A stretch of DNA of 64,000 nucleotides from Anisakis pegreffii (taxonomy: Eukaryota; Nematoda; Chromadorea; Rhabditida; Anisakidae): contig JAPYMA010000568.1 of NCBI GenBank assembly GCA_035041965.1, positions 62,001-126,000 of the forward strand. Direction: 5' to 3'. This document shows positions 1-15,200 of this stretch, piece after piece. The translations under genes and the position numbers were made by a program. The notes under the pieces are model-generated. The model searched no databases and had not been told where the DNA came from. It worked only from the letters and a program-made list of their open reading frames with translations. The first letter of the stretch is position 1. The number at the start of each line of letters is the position of its first letter.

Positions 1-3000
1 TGGTTATCAAAAAGCATTGTTTGCTGCATGCGAGAAGCATTCGATAGAAATCCGTTATTCTGTGCTGATTTCTTGGAATATAAACTAATTGAGTCATCAT
101 CACTAATTGATACAACTAAGGACGACAATATACAATAAATGATTCATTTTCTATGAAGCTCTAACGAACGATCCAGTCATTGGCCACGCTGATTTTGGTT
201 GTAAGTATGGAATGTAAACTGGAAAGACTTCATCGATGAGTCAAACTGCACTAAAAAAAAAGAATCACAGAATAATAACAGACATCTGAACGCAGACCTA
301 GACGATAATCAATGAACGTTGGATATGAAATGTAACTGACAAAAACATGATCTTATAAGAAAGTTGTTGCTTTCAAATGGATTCCATCCAAACCGAAATT
401 GAATAATTACTACCAGTATCATTTCTCAGCAAAGAATACGACATGATAACAGCTCAGAATTGATGATTCCTTCTCTATGACGGCGAAATGTTCAAATTTA
501 AGAGTTTTACCAAGAACGAAATGAAGAAAGATCATAACAAGAGAGCATCAATGATCACGACAATAACATCATGAAAGTACTAATAATATGACAATAATAA
601 TAACAGTGACAACAATTATATGGACAGTATCATAATTCACTTTCTAATATTAGTAACTATAATAATAGCCATTCACGACAGTGATTATGTCGAGAAGATG
701 AGGTAAATGCCAAAAATCAGTTGACGAAGAAACAGCTAATGAATTGAGAGAATGATTAATTTTCAGATTAGAATCATGAAGAAATATATGAAGTGTGATT
801 AATTGTGCTACATTATAATAACACGGCTTATCATGTGCGTATGTGAATTGTGTTATTTCTCTTCGTGTTCCACATTCAATGGAACTGCAAATAAACATCC
901 GTTCAGCAAATTCCCTACTTCTTCACTACCCAAATCAGTATTCTTGTTGATGTTATCATTTCAGAATTACTATCATAACCACCAGCATTAATACTGATGT
1001 TATTATTGCTCTTCAAATAGATCGTCTAAGTGAAAGAATCGAATGAATGTTTCGTCTATTTGTGGTTGTTATCATGTAATTTAAAACGGAAACTGTCATT
1101 ATTTTGATGAATAACCCAAAGACAACACCTCTTGAATGAAAGTCACTTATCGATGCTGACTTCATTTGTATAACTGCATTCATAATAAGAATAATAATAA
1201 TAAGACATAATTGATAATCACAGATGTAATCAAAATACCAATGATCAGAAATATAGTCTCATCAGATAATATTAACAGTAACCAATGAGGCTACTAACAA
1301 TTATCATTGCCAAACACCATTTCACCCATGTCCATTAGACCTTACATTGAATTCTTTCTGAACGATTCTCTCGATGAATTTGATCGACTAATTGAAAAGT
1401 CAACAAGCAAAAATCAGCGAACCTGCCATAAGAAGTAGATGAAACGAAGGAATCTCGTCAACTTCTTCATCAATTCACCAGCAAACCGCAAGCAACAACC
1501 ACCCACAACATTAATGAACAAAAGGATTATCCAAAAAAACAACTGAGCAATTCGCATTATGACGCAATCAAAATGGAATTATGCAAACGAACATTGAAAT
1601 TTCATCAAATTTTGATTGCGTGTCATTTGTACATTTCTCAAAAGAGTCACATGTCACTTTTTGTGTGCTTCTTACTTCTACTTGAATTATGAATAAATGT
1701 GAACGATATCGTCGATAAGACAAAAATGTAAATTTGGACGAAAATTAGGCAAATTTTTACACTCAAAACAAATGGTTCATACCATAAAACGCTGACTATT
1801 TACACGATTGGGCCTGGAAGGACCCGAGGGATTGCAGAAGCATGGCAATTTTTTGAATGTGTAGACGAGATCTTGCACAGAATCGAAAAGGAAATTAGGA
1901 AATGTTTAAGAGTGGATTCGGAAAGACTGAACAGATGTAAGAATTTCACAATGATGAGCGAGTAAATGTCAGATGCACTGGTTGTGCCAAAGAATCAACA
2001 GTCTGCTTGAGATGAAATGGACGCTAACCCGAGCTTTGAGCTGAGGTCAATTCAGGCAGCACAGAGGTCGTGAACTCGTGCAGTCGCCTTATGAAGTGAG
2101 ATCGTGTCTCTGTCGCTATTTATCTTCATTTGTTCTCGAAACTAGTAAAGTATTGCTAAAGAGTAGTCGCAAAGAACAACGTGAACGACTGAAAGAAAAT
2201 CTAAAGTGACGTGCACTCACTACAACAAAAAATGAGGAAAATTCTTGTAAAGTCGCTCTCTGCTCAATCGCAAGAACACAAGTGAAAAAAAACTGAAATA
2301 TTATTATGTTACAATGCAAACGCTATCTTGTTATTGTTTTTATTGGGTGTTTATAACAACAGAAATGATTACTTTAAGGCAAAATAGTTGGAGAATTGAG
2401 GCAAAATTATCGCTGAAAACCAACTAGTTCTCTTAGTATCTCGCATGAAAAAGAAGGATGTTGTCACATTGTAACTGAGTGGACTCGAATAGAATATGGA
2501 TTAAGAACAAGATAGACAAGAGAATTTCACGTTTATCTTCTGAAAAAATAAACCCAAAGAATCAACTTATGATAGGGAAGAACTAAACTCACAAGAACTA
2601 GTGTTTGTTAGATGAAGAGGAGTGAATGAATATGTGCAGAATCAATGGATGATGCTTTCCTTAGCAAACGGAAAAATTGGGAAGAAATCAATACGAGTCA
2701 TTGCGATGCTTATGTTTATTCTCATGTGGCAAAAATGAAGACAATAAAAGTAAAAACAATGATATTTTGTCATAATAACGAATTCTTCTAATTAGTACGT
2801 AGAGGACGAATGGGAAAAAATTGTCTTTGGAACACTACCATGCTCTTCTTTCTTTTAACGAATGGAAGTACCTCATATCCAAGGCATTTGGAACCAACCA
2901 GCTCAATTCCGATCAAATCATATATAAATACTATCAGTTTAAAATTGTTTTTCTGTTGGTGATGACGTTATGATCAGTATTTAAATGAGGTTCCGATTAT

Positions 3001-6000
3001 TGAAATCCAATCCCGATCTTGCGATTTATGTTCGAAAAATGCACGGTTCTCATAATTTGATAAAACACAACACTTCATATAATTTTGCGAAATAAACTCA
3101 TCTTTAATTAAGCATCCATCATTCTCAGCTCATTCATATTCTGCAATATTTGTTGTCTACCATCCAAGCGTCATTAAATGGATAAATCATTTCTTAGCAG
3201 CATCATCTTATCTTTCGTTTCTCAAATTAGAGGGAAAAAATTTCATTGTGTCGTCGTCACTCTTGCCATTTTGGTAATTCGGTTGGTTTTGAGATTCTAA
3301 TGCAAAATGATGGACAACACAACGATACAACGACGCACTGTCACGCAACTGACTTCAATGATGTGATATGATATTGTTCAGGAGTTTATTACACTTTTAA
3401 CTTTAAAATACATGTGCAAGCAAACACGTAGATTCTAAAGGGCTGGATGCAATATAATCAAATAAATGAGCGAAAAGTATGCCTGATATTTTAGCCATCA
3501 TTGTATTCTGACTATACTATAAGTGAATAAAATTCATTTATTCAGTGAATTTGAGCTGTTGATTGAATACAAATTAATCTCAAATCATAAACTGAATCCT
3601 ATCGTCATTACGGATGATGACAATGATGACATTTATCAAATCCGTTTCACAAGCAGGTGACTAAATGAACAATCGTTTATCTATCTATCTGTCCATATGC
3701 TTCTATCAGGGTCAATAATCGAACCATCCCTCCAGTCTGCGAATTTCGCTGTGGACCTATTAAAAGATCAGTTCACGGTTCAGGTCACATCAAATTACCT
3801 CATAATCACGGTACAACAGCACCAATACTATAATGCATCGAACAACCACTCCTCAATACACCTGCCACTACTTGTTCATCAAAGGATTACTATTATCATT
3901 TTATTCACAACATTATTGTTGTATCATTTTTATTATTGAGGCTGAAGTCGCGACTGTTATTGTTGTTATCGAAATTGTTCATCGTCATTACTAAGTTAAT
4001 TGTTATGACTGCTGAACCATCAAAACAAATTTCTGAACAATAATTCTACTTGAACAGTTATGGTATGATTTTGGTTCATCGCGTAAGTATTCAGAAGGGT
4101 TGTTGATGATTTTTAGATAAGGAATGATGTGCTGCATCAATCTGTCATGGACGCATCGCAAAAATTCGTTCATCATAATGCTCTAAGTCGAAAAAGATGC
4201 ATGCATCCCATAGGAATCGTTGACGCTTCAGAAGATAACATCAGTATGAATGAGACACGCAGAATGTAGACTCGTTGTAACTACACATCAGGGAACAATT
4301 GATGAAGTTAAAAGTCGCTCACTGATGGCTATGGATTTATGCACCCATATGCTGACAGTTGCTCACAATGTGCATCACCTTCAATCATTTTTAACAGCTA
4401 AGAAAATGCAAGCCTCCTGAAGTATTCGCTGACGATAGCGAACCAACGAGCATTTGCAAGTGTGATGAATGAATTCTGTGACTTGCTGGCATCATTGACA
4501 ATAATGAGACAAGCACTCAAGAATGCAACGTACAAGACGCAGCGAAAGCAATCATCGAGAAATTTTTCATAGATTCAAAACGAATTTCAGTGCCGTTCAT
4601 TCGTATAGCCGTACAGCTAAATGCAGCGATGTCCCTGATCGAAATGGACCAATTTGAAATACTGACTAGATTCACTGATGAAGAAATCTAGGCAACTGAA
4701 TCTAAATCATTGTTCTTTTTTTTTTCGGTCGATCCATCGAAAAATTCGAGTCATTTGAGTCATTTCTCAAATAAGTCACGGTAATTGCTGATTTTTTTTT
4801 TTTGCGATCGCAAGAGATGATCATCTGATGATTGCGTATTATTTTATTGGGATTATGAATGAAGAACGAACTATCGATTCCACGCAATTTTCAATGATTG
4901 AAAAGGGTCAACGACAGTGTCGCACTGAAATGTCGAAACCGTTGAATTTTGCGTTGGATTTAAGCTATATGAGGATAATTGTGATCGTTTGGTGTTTGCG
5001 TACTTCCATAAATTAGTCCATTTTTTCATTCGCATCCGTGCAATTACTCACAGAAGAGTGATCGACAGGTGAAATTTTTTTCGCCGTTTTCATACTTCAT
5101 GAACTGCGCCACTCAAGAATTAATGGCGAACTTCTAAATAGTTGGCAGGACGAGAAGAAAATTGAGGCATTCAATCAAAAAATGCGTATCGCGATGACAC
5201 GAACATTTCAATGAGACCACCTCCTCTTCTTTAATATGCAGTGAAGTAAAACTGGAAAGTCTTCCTCAAAAATTCTCAGATGGAAGAGTTCTGTCGAAAG
5301 CAAACAACTTCAAAATTAATTACTTATTGATCGCCAACCGTAATAATGCAGCAGCGCTTACGCTAACTGATGAGATTATCTGTTGCAATTCCATTGATTT
5401 TCCATTCGCAACGATGTTTTTTGAAGATAAGCGACGGATGGAATAAAGAAGTGGAAAAGTGAAAGAAAAGAACATGGAAAATAAGAATATTTTGGTCAAA
5501 TTCACAAAACGAATGAAATATATTAATTTGCTGATGATTTCAGGAAATAATGATGAGTTATGGTTCTTACATGCACAGATTGTGGACTGAACGCAATAAC
5601 TGAATGAAAGAATGCTAAAATGCAGAAGAGCTCATAGAAATTCAATGAAAAATTCGTTGGAAAAAGTGAAAAATTAGGTCAAAATTTCAGTAAAAATCTG
5701 CGAGAGCAGTGTGTGCAGAGAAAAGGATGAGTTGAGCTGAGAGCATGTGTTAATCGATGTGATAAGAATGAGTTATAAAGAATTCAAAATCCACAAAAAA
5801 ATCGATCCAGTGTGTGACGAATAAAAATGAGCAAGTATAAATTCATGAATAGAAATGAGCAAGTATAAATTCATGAATAAAAATTGAGGAAATAGAGAAT
5901 GGATGCTGCTGCTCATTGACACTTCACTTCATCACAAAAGGACAAATGTCATTCGAAAGGAAGTCATTCCTCATCAAATCTAGACGTAATGTAGAATCAC

Positions 6001-7155
6001 TGAATAATTTTCATGGAATTTCCATAGTGTGCGGTTGTGTGTCATCGCAGAGAGTTGCACAAATTTGCATCAATGTGATTAAAATGAGAGAGAGGTTTAC
6101 TGAATATGGAGACGAAGAACGTTGATAGATCATTGGAAAATGGCACAGGAAAATTCGGAAATGAGAAAAAATTGAAATTCTAAATAATCAATTCCTTCAC
6201 TAATGAGAGAAAGAGTGTGATCGATGAGTGGCTGGACTTCGAATGTTCCTCATTCCACTTATGAAAGACGGCTATAACTCTGCGCGGATTTCATTCTATA
6301 CACTTTTGAGCATTCCCTTGCAACAGTTCGTTCACTCATAAATCCAAAAACGCATTCAACTGACAATAATTCACTTAATCGAATGACCCAATTCAAATGA
6401 TTTTCAAATTGGTTGATTTCACATGTTTTTGGTGATTTTATCTTTCATTTTTACGCTTTCCGCTGACTAGAAAAATTCTTTTTTCAAGTAACAGTTCAGT
6501 ATTAGTTAAAGTAACTTTATACTTCGATTTTTCAGTTTTTGGAAATCTCTCTGATGGATTATGGTGTGACGAACGGATGATCTTTTAATTATTTGATCTC
6601 ATTCAATATCTCAGTGAGATCAACTGCAGTGATGATTGGTTTTAATGGATATGTAAGTTTAATATTTGACTATCAATGAACACTTACTGAAACATCTGGA
6701 CTATTTGAAACTATCATGAAGTTGATTTTTCAATCACACTGTTGAATCATGTAACGACAGGGATTATTCCGAACTAAACTAGATCGTTAAGAGACCTACA
6801 ATAGTTGTTCACTGATCGGGAACATAGATGATAAAGAATGTGAAAATCCTAATTGAGGCGTTAAAACCAGAAGAACAGTTGCACACTTCTGACTTCTTGA
6901 ATAATCGTGACTTGTCGAAATGAGATGAAGATAACTATTCCCCAGTGAAACCAAAAAGTCACATTACCAAATAATGACCGGAGTGTTTATCAATTATTAA
7001 TGAGCAAACGAACGACTGCGGTGTTGAAAACAAAAACAGCTAAAGCAATAATGATCAATAGTGAGCAAAACAATGCGAATGAATAAACGTCAAATATTAT
7101 AAACAATTCCCTTGAACACATTCAGTAGCCGCACATATCATGATAATTCCAGCTT
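1..7155. other. Intergenic region, no gene recognised
   Basis: AT-rich sequence. The open frames are short, lack recognisable motifs and are not joined by convincing splice sites. It holds low-complexity AAT/ATA-rich patches (around 570-620 and 1185-1210), A/T homopolymers near 4720 and 4790, and one short tandem duplication listed separately. No tRNA, rRNA or transposase was recognised by eye. Confidence 0.5.
5826..5880. repeat. Tandem duplication, 2 x ~27 bp
   Basis: Two adjacent near-identical units beginning AATGAGCAAGTATAAATTCA. They differ only near the end (ATAG against ATAA). This looks like a local replication-slippage duplication. No coding role is seen. Confidence 0.85.
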
Positions 7156-8309
7156 TCACGAATGCATTCTGTTTGCATGATGAATAAATGCTAATTGCTG
7201 CATGGGAACGTTAGTTAATATTATAGTAACCGATAACAGAGCAGAAATTGCATGGTATTGGAAGTGAGAAATTTTCTTCAGATCTATTTCATCGATAGGT
7301 TTTTGTTGGGTGAAGGCTGCCAAAATGTGAACAATTGATTTGCCGAAACGTTCATGGCTAATGAACACCTCCGAAGATGCCGAAATGTAATCAGAAGCAC
7401 TTTCGATCAATCGAATGATGGATGTGCATAATGATGAGGATAAGATATATCCTGCGAACATATGAGTCACAAAATACTCCAACTGTTCTAGGCAACACCA
7501 TCAAATCTTAAACATTTCCAATCTCAAAACGGATCGAAAATGTGTTGAACAATAGCGAACGCGCCATTAAAACCGACACAAATGTCACCAACTTGACAAA
7601 ATTCACCAAATTAATCGCAAAGCACGCAGCCCTTCACGAGACGGAGAAAACATAACTGTGTCAGTGTGAAAATACGGCATGAAATGAATTTGAAAAAAAA
7701 AGGTAAAAATCAAACCAACTTTCGAAAAAGAATCTGAGTCGAGAAGATTGGGATGCGACTGAGGCATCGCTGAGCGTCTATTGCTCGAAGATTCTTCATT
7801 TATTCCAACGTTAGTCGACGTTTCAGTTTCAGTCTTTCCGTCACTATCCACCTTTGCCACATTCTCTGGATCCGACTTGTCGATGGGTATTTCTTGATAC
7901 TCCATTATCTGGAAGCGTATTTGTTAGAGCATTTGAGATATCACAAATTACAATAACTGATAAAGCGCGCTCACTATGAGATAAAGCACTTGCTAGAGGA
8001 CACGTATGACGCGGCTATTAGAAGGTGTCGAAGTGCACTAATTTCTACAGTACGCTTGAAACTGGGTTAGAAGAAATAAGAAGCCTGAAAGGAAGATGAA
8101 TTCAGGTTCTCGTAATGTTTGTTCCCGTAATGCTCTATGCATTCACAGTTCACGAATCGTTTGAAACTCAAGAGTGACATGCAAAAGAGCTCATCAATGA
8201 ATATTTCATCATGTAAGTATACGTTAGATGAACGATTTCGCATAGCCAGACTCGGTGTTACGGATCGTGCGTTTTGAGGGTTTTTCGCGTGTAACATTTT
8301 AACACTCAT
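7156..8309 (-). CDS. Unknown three-exon gene, ~200-residue protein
   Basis: Family not recognised. The model has exons 8309-8223 (start ATG 8309-8307), 7908-7720 and 7482-7156 (stop TGA). All junctions are phase 0. Donors are GTATAC and GTTGGT; acceptors are TTCCAG and GAACAG. The first 29 residues are basic and Ser-rich. Exon 2 is acidic, Ser/Thr-rich and probably disordered (it includes ETETST and EESSSNRR). Exon 3 is more ordered: a hydrophobic helix-like stretch (MFAGYILSSSLCTSIIRLIE) and a second hydrophobic stretch near the end (AISALLSVTIILTNV). The protein could be membrane-associated, but a soluble helical protein is also possible. An ATG in frame at exon 2 directly after TTCCAG would be an alternative trans-spliced start. 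The model rests on open frames and phase agreement only, without homology. The GTTGGT donor matches donors seen in better-supported genes nearby. Confidence 0.5.
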
Positions 8310-11300
8310 AATTTGGTAATCACTCAGAGCTCGTATACCAAGCAAAGTACGTATGTGCTATCACCAAAACCGACTCGATTCTTTTTTCGGTTGGAATAGA
8401 AATCGATAAACGTGTACAAAACATTTATTTAGTTGAAAATGAAATGGAATCCAATACTTTTCGACGATTCGAAATAAAATGAGAGTACTATTGTATACTG
8501 ATTACTGATTGAAAATCAACGCAAAAACGAAAAATAACATTCCAGGATTGGCTGTCAATAAAAATAAGAACATAAGGTGAAACCATAAAACACAGGATGA
8601 TAATCATTTAAAATTCGCTCAAGGAATAGATGGAGAAGAAATGAGCTTGCATTTTTTACTATGATATAAACATGACTGAACATTATGAAGATTGTAAAGG
8701 TTTCATGGAATTTCCATATAGTGAATTCTAGTCATTCCCGTTTCTAGATTCAAGAGAAACTGCAATTTTGAGAGAACGGCCGGCACCTTTTGCTGGAATG
8801 ATTCAGAAAGTGATAGTTTTGTGTGAGAAAAATTCGGCGCAAACGAGAAGGGGTTCCAATAGTTTTCGTTGAGTACTGAAAATGAAGTGAATTTGTAGAG
8901 AGTAGATGAAAACGTTCGTTTGTTAGTGGGAAACTTCGTGGAACTGCAATTGTAGGAACTGTACGATGATTTGAGTGTGGCGAATGAAAGAGAAACGAAC
9001 GCTTCAACATAACTAGATTCTTAATTGTTGAATGTGAATTATGTTCTGTTGCGAGAGAGTGAGAAGAAAGTTTAGTTTTCATTTTCGTTCGAATATTCTT
9101 CAGTCAACAGTTCCATTTCGTGCAGTCGAACTTCTTTTCTCATTTGCAGTTCTTTTGTGTGATAGGTGCTTGCAGTTATAATTATAGTTATAGTGCAGTT
9201 TTACCGTTACCGTTCCGGTCACCGATGTTTACTTTGAGTGTTTCAACATACAGCAAACAGAGTGCTTGCATTGTAGATAGAGAATCGTATAGAATTGTGT
9301 TAAATATGTAACAAGAAGAATGTTAATTTTTCATGAAAAATTCGAAAATTGAGCTATGAGGAGAGGTAGACATTGAATGAATGTGAAGTTGTTGAGCAGA
9401 GAAACGATGAAATGAATGAAACTTATCGGAATTGAATAAAATGTCGCATATTCAAATAAAGTGTTCCAATCAGAACAGGTAACAACCACTTGTCACTGTT
9501 GAAATTATTAGAATTACTGACGTTGACTTTGCTGCGAACAAATACATTGCACTAGTGACATTTCGTGTTGCCGAATGGTGGTTGCTCATCATTGCGTACT
9601 CCTCTTCTCGATTAGAGCAGAATTTTTGCGTAGAATCGCGACCTCAGTCGCTTTCAGCCAATCGAAAATCGTTTCAGAAGAGGTCTTTCTAGCCGTCGGT
9701 GAGGTCAGCGCTAACAATTTTATAAAGCAGCCTCGATGTATCTCTTCCAGCCTAGACACTTTTCCACACCTTGCCATCCAGTTGGCTTTTGCTACGGGCG
9801 GTGACGTGAAAAATGATGTTCTTAAGAGCAGTTGATGCTAGCTGATATAATCAGTTTTCGCGAGGTACCAAATGAAGAGGAATACAAAGAATGCTGTCCT
9901 CCTCTCGGCTTTTATGGAGTGAATGTTGAAGTATGGAATAAAGACAAACAAAAAGTGAGCAAAATGCGTACACAGAATCACAAAATGCAACATTCTGTTG
10001 CACATGAATAAAACAAATGCTACTAATCGAAACTGAAAAAATCATTGTATCTTCTTACTATACGAAGAACAATTTCTTCGTGACGTTGTAATGTGATACT
10101 TTTGGAAAGTTAATTCGAAAAGCTTTGCTCTGAGTGATCATTTTCAACTGATATCCTATTCGTTACAAGTGCAAAACAAGCTGAAATAAAGAATCTCTGA
10201 AAACAAGATGGTCTGACGAAAACGATTGTTTCAGGCGAATGATCAGATGCATCTGAAGAGCGACCGATTGAACAGCTACGAAGTGGGGATCTTGCTGGTT
10301 GCTGATATCTCAATGAAGCAGTAATGCAATAACGATGATGCAATTGATTCCAAATGACAGTGTTGTGATTGTGATATTTTTATACGCGAACAATAGTTCT
10401 TGTGTATGGTCGAACTAAATGAAATAAAAATAATGAATTACTGGAAATATTTCGATTTTTGAATTATCAAAACGAGTTACTATCACTTTACAATGGCAAT
10501 AAATGGACGTTTGCTTGCACAATGTATTACAGTGATAATGATGTGATATTATGATGGATTGATATAAATTTCGTTCGTTTTCTAGTTTTCTTTCTCAAAT
10601 TATTGATTCATTATTCAATTCATCTCATTGCTTTCCTTACGTCTGTAATGCTCATTTCAGTTGAAATCAAACACAATTACTTTGAATCCAACATTCGCAA
10701 CTGTATCGTGATACTTAATCATATTGTAACATTGTTGTTGCTGGCGTTGGTGCTATCACCGACTAAACAAATTAATTCGATTCGATTCTTTTCACTGAAC
10801 AGATTAATTCGTGATGGTATGCAACATTAGAGTTTGTTCACATTTCTCAGAGGTTTTTGTTCTTCGCCAAATGTATCCCATGGAAAAGTAGACATGCATG
10901 CAATGACCGACACAAATAAGTAAAATACAGCCTAAATATAAGCCTGGTGATAATTTTTGCAGTCGAATTCCACTGTGATGGAATATTCTTAAGCGTAATC
11001 CGTCATGGTCTACATGGATGTGGATGACCATCGACATTTTTGCTCCATTACGAGCTGAATTTTTTATGCATGATTTAATGCTAAAATCACATTGTGTAAC
11101 TTGGAAACGTTTTCAGTTGTCATTGTTTCATTCATTCATCCATTTATTCTTTCATTCAATCAACCTTTTGAATTTAAAACAAAAATATACGCGTGAATGC
11201 GCGATAAAGGCAAAAGTGCGATGCTTTTAAGTCAATTCCAGCACTTTTCTCGCGCAACTATCCTCCTTATTCACTTCTGCATATTCCTAATCAAATTGGC

Positions 11301-12247
11301 CAAACATATTTTTAGTTCTCTGAACCGGAATTTTTGCTATCAAATCTCATTAAAATTATCTTTTAAGCAATCCTTGGAGACGAATTATCATTTTTCAACA
11401 GCATTGTTAGTTGATGATTACTTTGGAGTGACTGACAGCCTTGTTAGTAACCGCTGGATTCGCTTACTTTTCAATTGTTGATCATTATGCTAGAATTTGA
11501 TCGCACCGCTTGAGTTTATGTGTTTGTTTCAAATGTTAATTTTTCATGACAAATTATCATTGGACTGAATCCATCAGAATGTAAGACATGAATGCAATAG
11601 ATTTGTGAAGGTATCGTATCGTAATAATGTTCTAAATAGCAATGTTTTCGAGTTTCTTGAGTGATTCACTAGGAACGATTTCGCTACAAACCTTGCGATT
11701 TTTCGTCGTTTCCGAATTTTTTTTACTCGAACATTGGAAAAATTGACAATTCGTTAACGAGAAATGCTTAATGCCAGAGAATTCCCAGCATTTTGGCATA
11801 TTATCGAAACTGGTGATTCCACAATAGCTAATCCGAGTAGGTTCGGTTTCTATGTCAATCGCTCGCCATAGTAGAACGCGAGAAGAGAACTGGAATTCAA
11901 TTTGATCAGTTTCTCTTTAGAGAAGTGAAAAGAGTGAGAAAATGCAGGAAAAGAACACTTTTAATATATAAAGGTTATGAGAAGGATTGAAAAACACCAA
12001 AAAAAGAATACGAATCCACTCTAGAGTGCAACGCTTCGACATGGCTTCCGAGTTGATAATTTCAAGCGAACGGTACACGAAGATCTCATATACTATCATT
12101 CAACTTTCTATCAGATCGATTAAGCCCTGAGCTATGAGAGAAATGTGTATCCGTTAGGCAAAATTTTTAGTCATAAAGAAATGACTTTATTTGTGCAAAT
12201 GTGTTATTTGATGTGTAGGAAAGTTTATCGCAAATTTTAGAGAAATG
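8310..12247. other. Intergenic region with weak exon candidates
   Basis: No complete gene is visible. Positions 9560-9840 are locally GC-richer and open in several frames, with a TATA-like TTTTATAAAG near 9718; this may be a promoter or an old exon. Two minus-strand stretches, 10804-10943 and about 10218-10305, follow acceptor-like sites and could be upstream exons of the 7156-8309 gene. The link is not supported by homology. Confidence 0.35.
10804..10943 (-). CDS. Possible membrane-helix exon, unassigned
   Basis: After a CCAG acceptor (exon base 10943) the minus strand reads a hydrophobic helix (GCILLICVGHCMHVYFSMGY) followed by IWRRTKTSEK, a typical helix then basic stop-transfer pattern, ending at a stop at 10804. 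A GTGAAC donor lies inside. No start codon, partner exon or family was identified, so it may be an exon of a minus-strand gene or chance. Confidence 0.3.
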
Positions 12248-12253
12248 TTTCAG
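12248..12253 (+). other. Candidate spliced-leader trans-splice acceptor
   Basis: TTTCAG sits one base before the receptor gene's ATG at 12255. No upstream exon is needed, because the ATG opens a clean signal peptide. This is the usual layout of a nematode SL-trans-spliced 5' end. Inferred from position and sequence only. Confidence 0.5.
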
Positions 12254-12254
12254 A

Positions 12255-15200
12255 ATGTGGTTGTATTTACTCGTTGCAATACTAGCTGCTGTCAACGTCT
12301 CATCGACAAACGGTAAGCTTCATTCGAATCACAAAATCACAATAGTTTTATTCTCATAATCATCACATCGTTGAACTAACTGCCCATCGGGCCAATTTGA
12401 ATTCATTTCATCATCGGCGTAGCATTTGATTATGTTCTGCTGACTGATCGATCACTGTGAAAATTTCGCATTTTCTGAATAAATTCTGTAAACTTCAACC
12501 GAAATGAACTTCCAGAATATTATTACTATGAGGATGATGATGAAGTGTCTACGCATATTGAAGAGATCGAGACGAGTAACGATTTCATTCACTTTGCATG
12601 GATCATTGACAAATCTGCCGATAAGGCACTCACTCATTTGAGGTTGATGGCTGCCCCCTTACGAGGTACTCTTATCTGACTATTAAAACAACTTCCTCAG
12701 GCCATACTATCACAGAAGATTTCGTTAGCTGAGCAGATATTGTGTTAGCCTCATATCGTGCATGCTTCATCAGGCAACTTGACAGGACAAATTTCTCGAA
12801 AAATACAGCTGAATGTAGGATGACCTACATTTAGCTGTTTTCTTCGAGAAAATGCCAGACATCGAATTTCAAAATGAGAAGTTATGATCGGCACATGAAC
12901 TGATCAGCCCATACCTTGCAAAAAAATCGAGCTTTTTTTCGAAACTATTATCCATGATACAAGGTATATCTATCATTCGTGATCCATTGACACTACTGTC
13001 CACTTACCTTGTGCATATCTTGTGATCAAGTAGGTTTTCAGCTGAGCCTTGAAGGGTTTTTGAATGATATTTCAGGAATTAGCAGCAAATCATCACTAGC
13101 AGTGATTGTGCAACCGAATGTCACTTCATATAAATTTGAGGGATTGATTGGGAACACAACATATCGTGTAAGTGTTGAAGGGTTTTCCGATAAAGTGAGT
13201 GTGTTCTATACGAGTACACTGATATCAACATCGCTGGCAGGTTGGCACGACTCACTTCTCTCCATCGTTTTTATAAGCATTTGTCAAATATTCAATTCAG
13301 GCAGAGACTTCCCTCTCTGAATCATTACGAATTCTGGTAAATGTCCATCATTTTACAGCTTTGGATTGGTTACCTGCTCCAACGGATATTTTTCTAACTG
13401 ATAAGGCATCAGATGCCCTAGAACTTACCTGGGTAACTCCGATCGTTGCATCTGCGAGTAAACAAGCAATGGTCAATCAACACCTTGTAAGCTCAGTTCC
13501 ACTGTCACAATGAGCTATCGTCAATTATTCATCATTAAAAATTATCGTAGTCGTTCTAAAATATTGCGAGCAACGGGGTATTCCATGAGCAGTCTTGATA
13601 CTTTTATTGCTGATCATTGTTCGCACCATTAGTCTTCTGAGTGCTAATCGCCGTTAGGCACATTACCATTTGCACCACTGCGTGCTAATTTCTTTCACCA
13701 TCCTTTTTATCATTATTATTATTAGCATCCTTATCAATGTTATCGATGTGAGCGTTGACAATATTTATGCGGCTGTCACGATCTCCGTAATCAGTCAATG
13801 TGATTCACTAAATATTTCGAGCTTTCTGAGATTCGAACTGTGCATTAAATCACACGATTCACTGAATTAAACGTTCTTTTGTGGCATTTAATAGGTAATC
13901 GCATTTGAATTCAATGAAGCAACGAAGATCTCGATCCAAAGGCGACGTTTGACAGTTAGGTTTCCGAACACTCGGATTCGAATCGAAGGATTGTCTCCTC
14001 GAACTGTCTATAACGTTACTATTCAGGTCCTGTTTTGATCTGCAATTTCATATCATTTCAAAGTGATACTTTACGGTCCGATAACATGATATTTTCGAGG
14101 AGAAAAAAGTATTTTAACAGTAGTATTTCAGGCTGGTACCGATTTTGGCTATGGTTCAGTGGGATGGGCAGCATTTTCGACGCTGGGAAAGCATGAGCAA
14201 TTCATTTTACGGCTCACATCGAGGACACCTAATTCGTTGACGTTGAAGTGGCCCGTCTCTTGGCTTTCTTCATCGAGTGTCCCTTATACAGTTCGTGAGC
14301 AACACTTATTTAACTGTTCAGCTGTTTTTTGCATAACATTCAGCTTCTCATATGTTCTACTTCAATGTTCTCATATCTAACTGTAATTTTCTCGTACGAT
14401 TCTGACCGGTATGCAGTCGAAACATTCATCTTTTTCAGTACCTTAAAGGCACACGTCAAGATTATTATGAACTTGCATTAATCTGTTTCAGTAGCAGAAA
14501 CATTTGCGATGGACAACTGCAATGACGTGCGTTCGCAATGAATATTAATCAATTTTTCCTTCAGATTCGTGCCAAAACTATCTATTCTGTCGACGGTTCC
14601 GAGAAGGAGGTATCAGTGACTACGTTCAATGAACCTGGTAAGCCTCCCGAGCATACTCTCAGAAATTTGGCGCCTGGATCAATTTTCAATCTAACGATGT
14701 CAACGCTTGGAGAGGTGAACATCTTCTTTTCGAGTTTTAAGTTCCTCCGAATCTTGTGTTATTGATTTTCGACAAGTTCCGAAGAAAAAACCCTCAAAAT
14801 CTTTGATGTTGGAAGAACTGCATAAGAAATCAAATTTTACAACGAGAAGATAATTCTTAGACGATAAAAAGCGATTTTCACAGACTTGATAGTTTCGCGT
14901 GCGATTGGAAAGGGAATAGTTGCAGATCATTATCAGTGATGGAACATTTAAAAATACGAAAAATATTGTTATCTTAAGGTCATTGAGCCCGAATTATTTA
15001 GTCAGCAATCAACGATAAGAATCTACTCGGTGTGCGAACGTTTTCATCAACGCAATCAAAAAAGTTCACTTGGGGTGTTTTTTCGACGCTACAACAAGGT
15101 ACCCTTCATTATTTTTTGTTCGATTTTTCGATTTCTTTGTTCATTTTTCGATTTAGATTTTCAATGAATAAAGACTAATCCTGTCGAAGAAAAAAAAGAA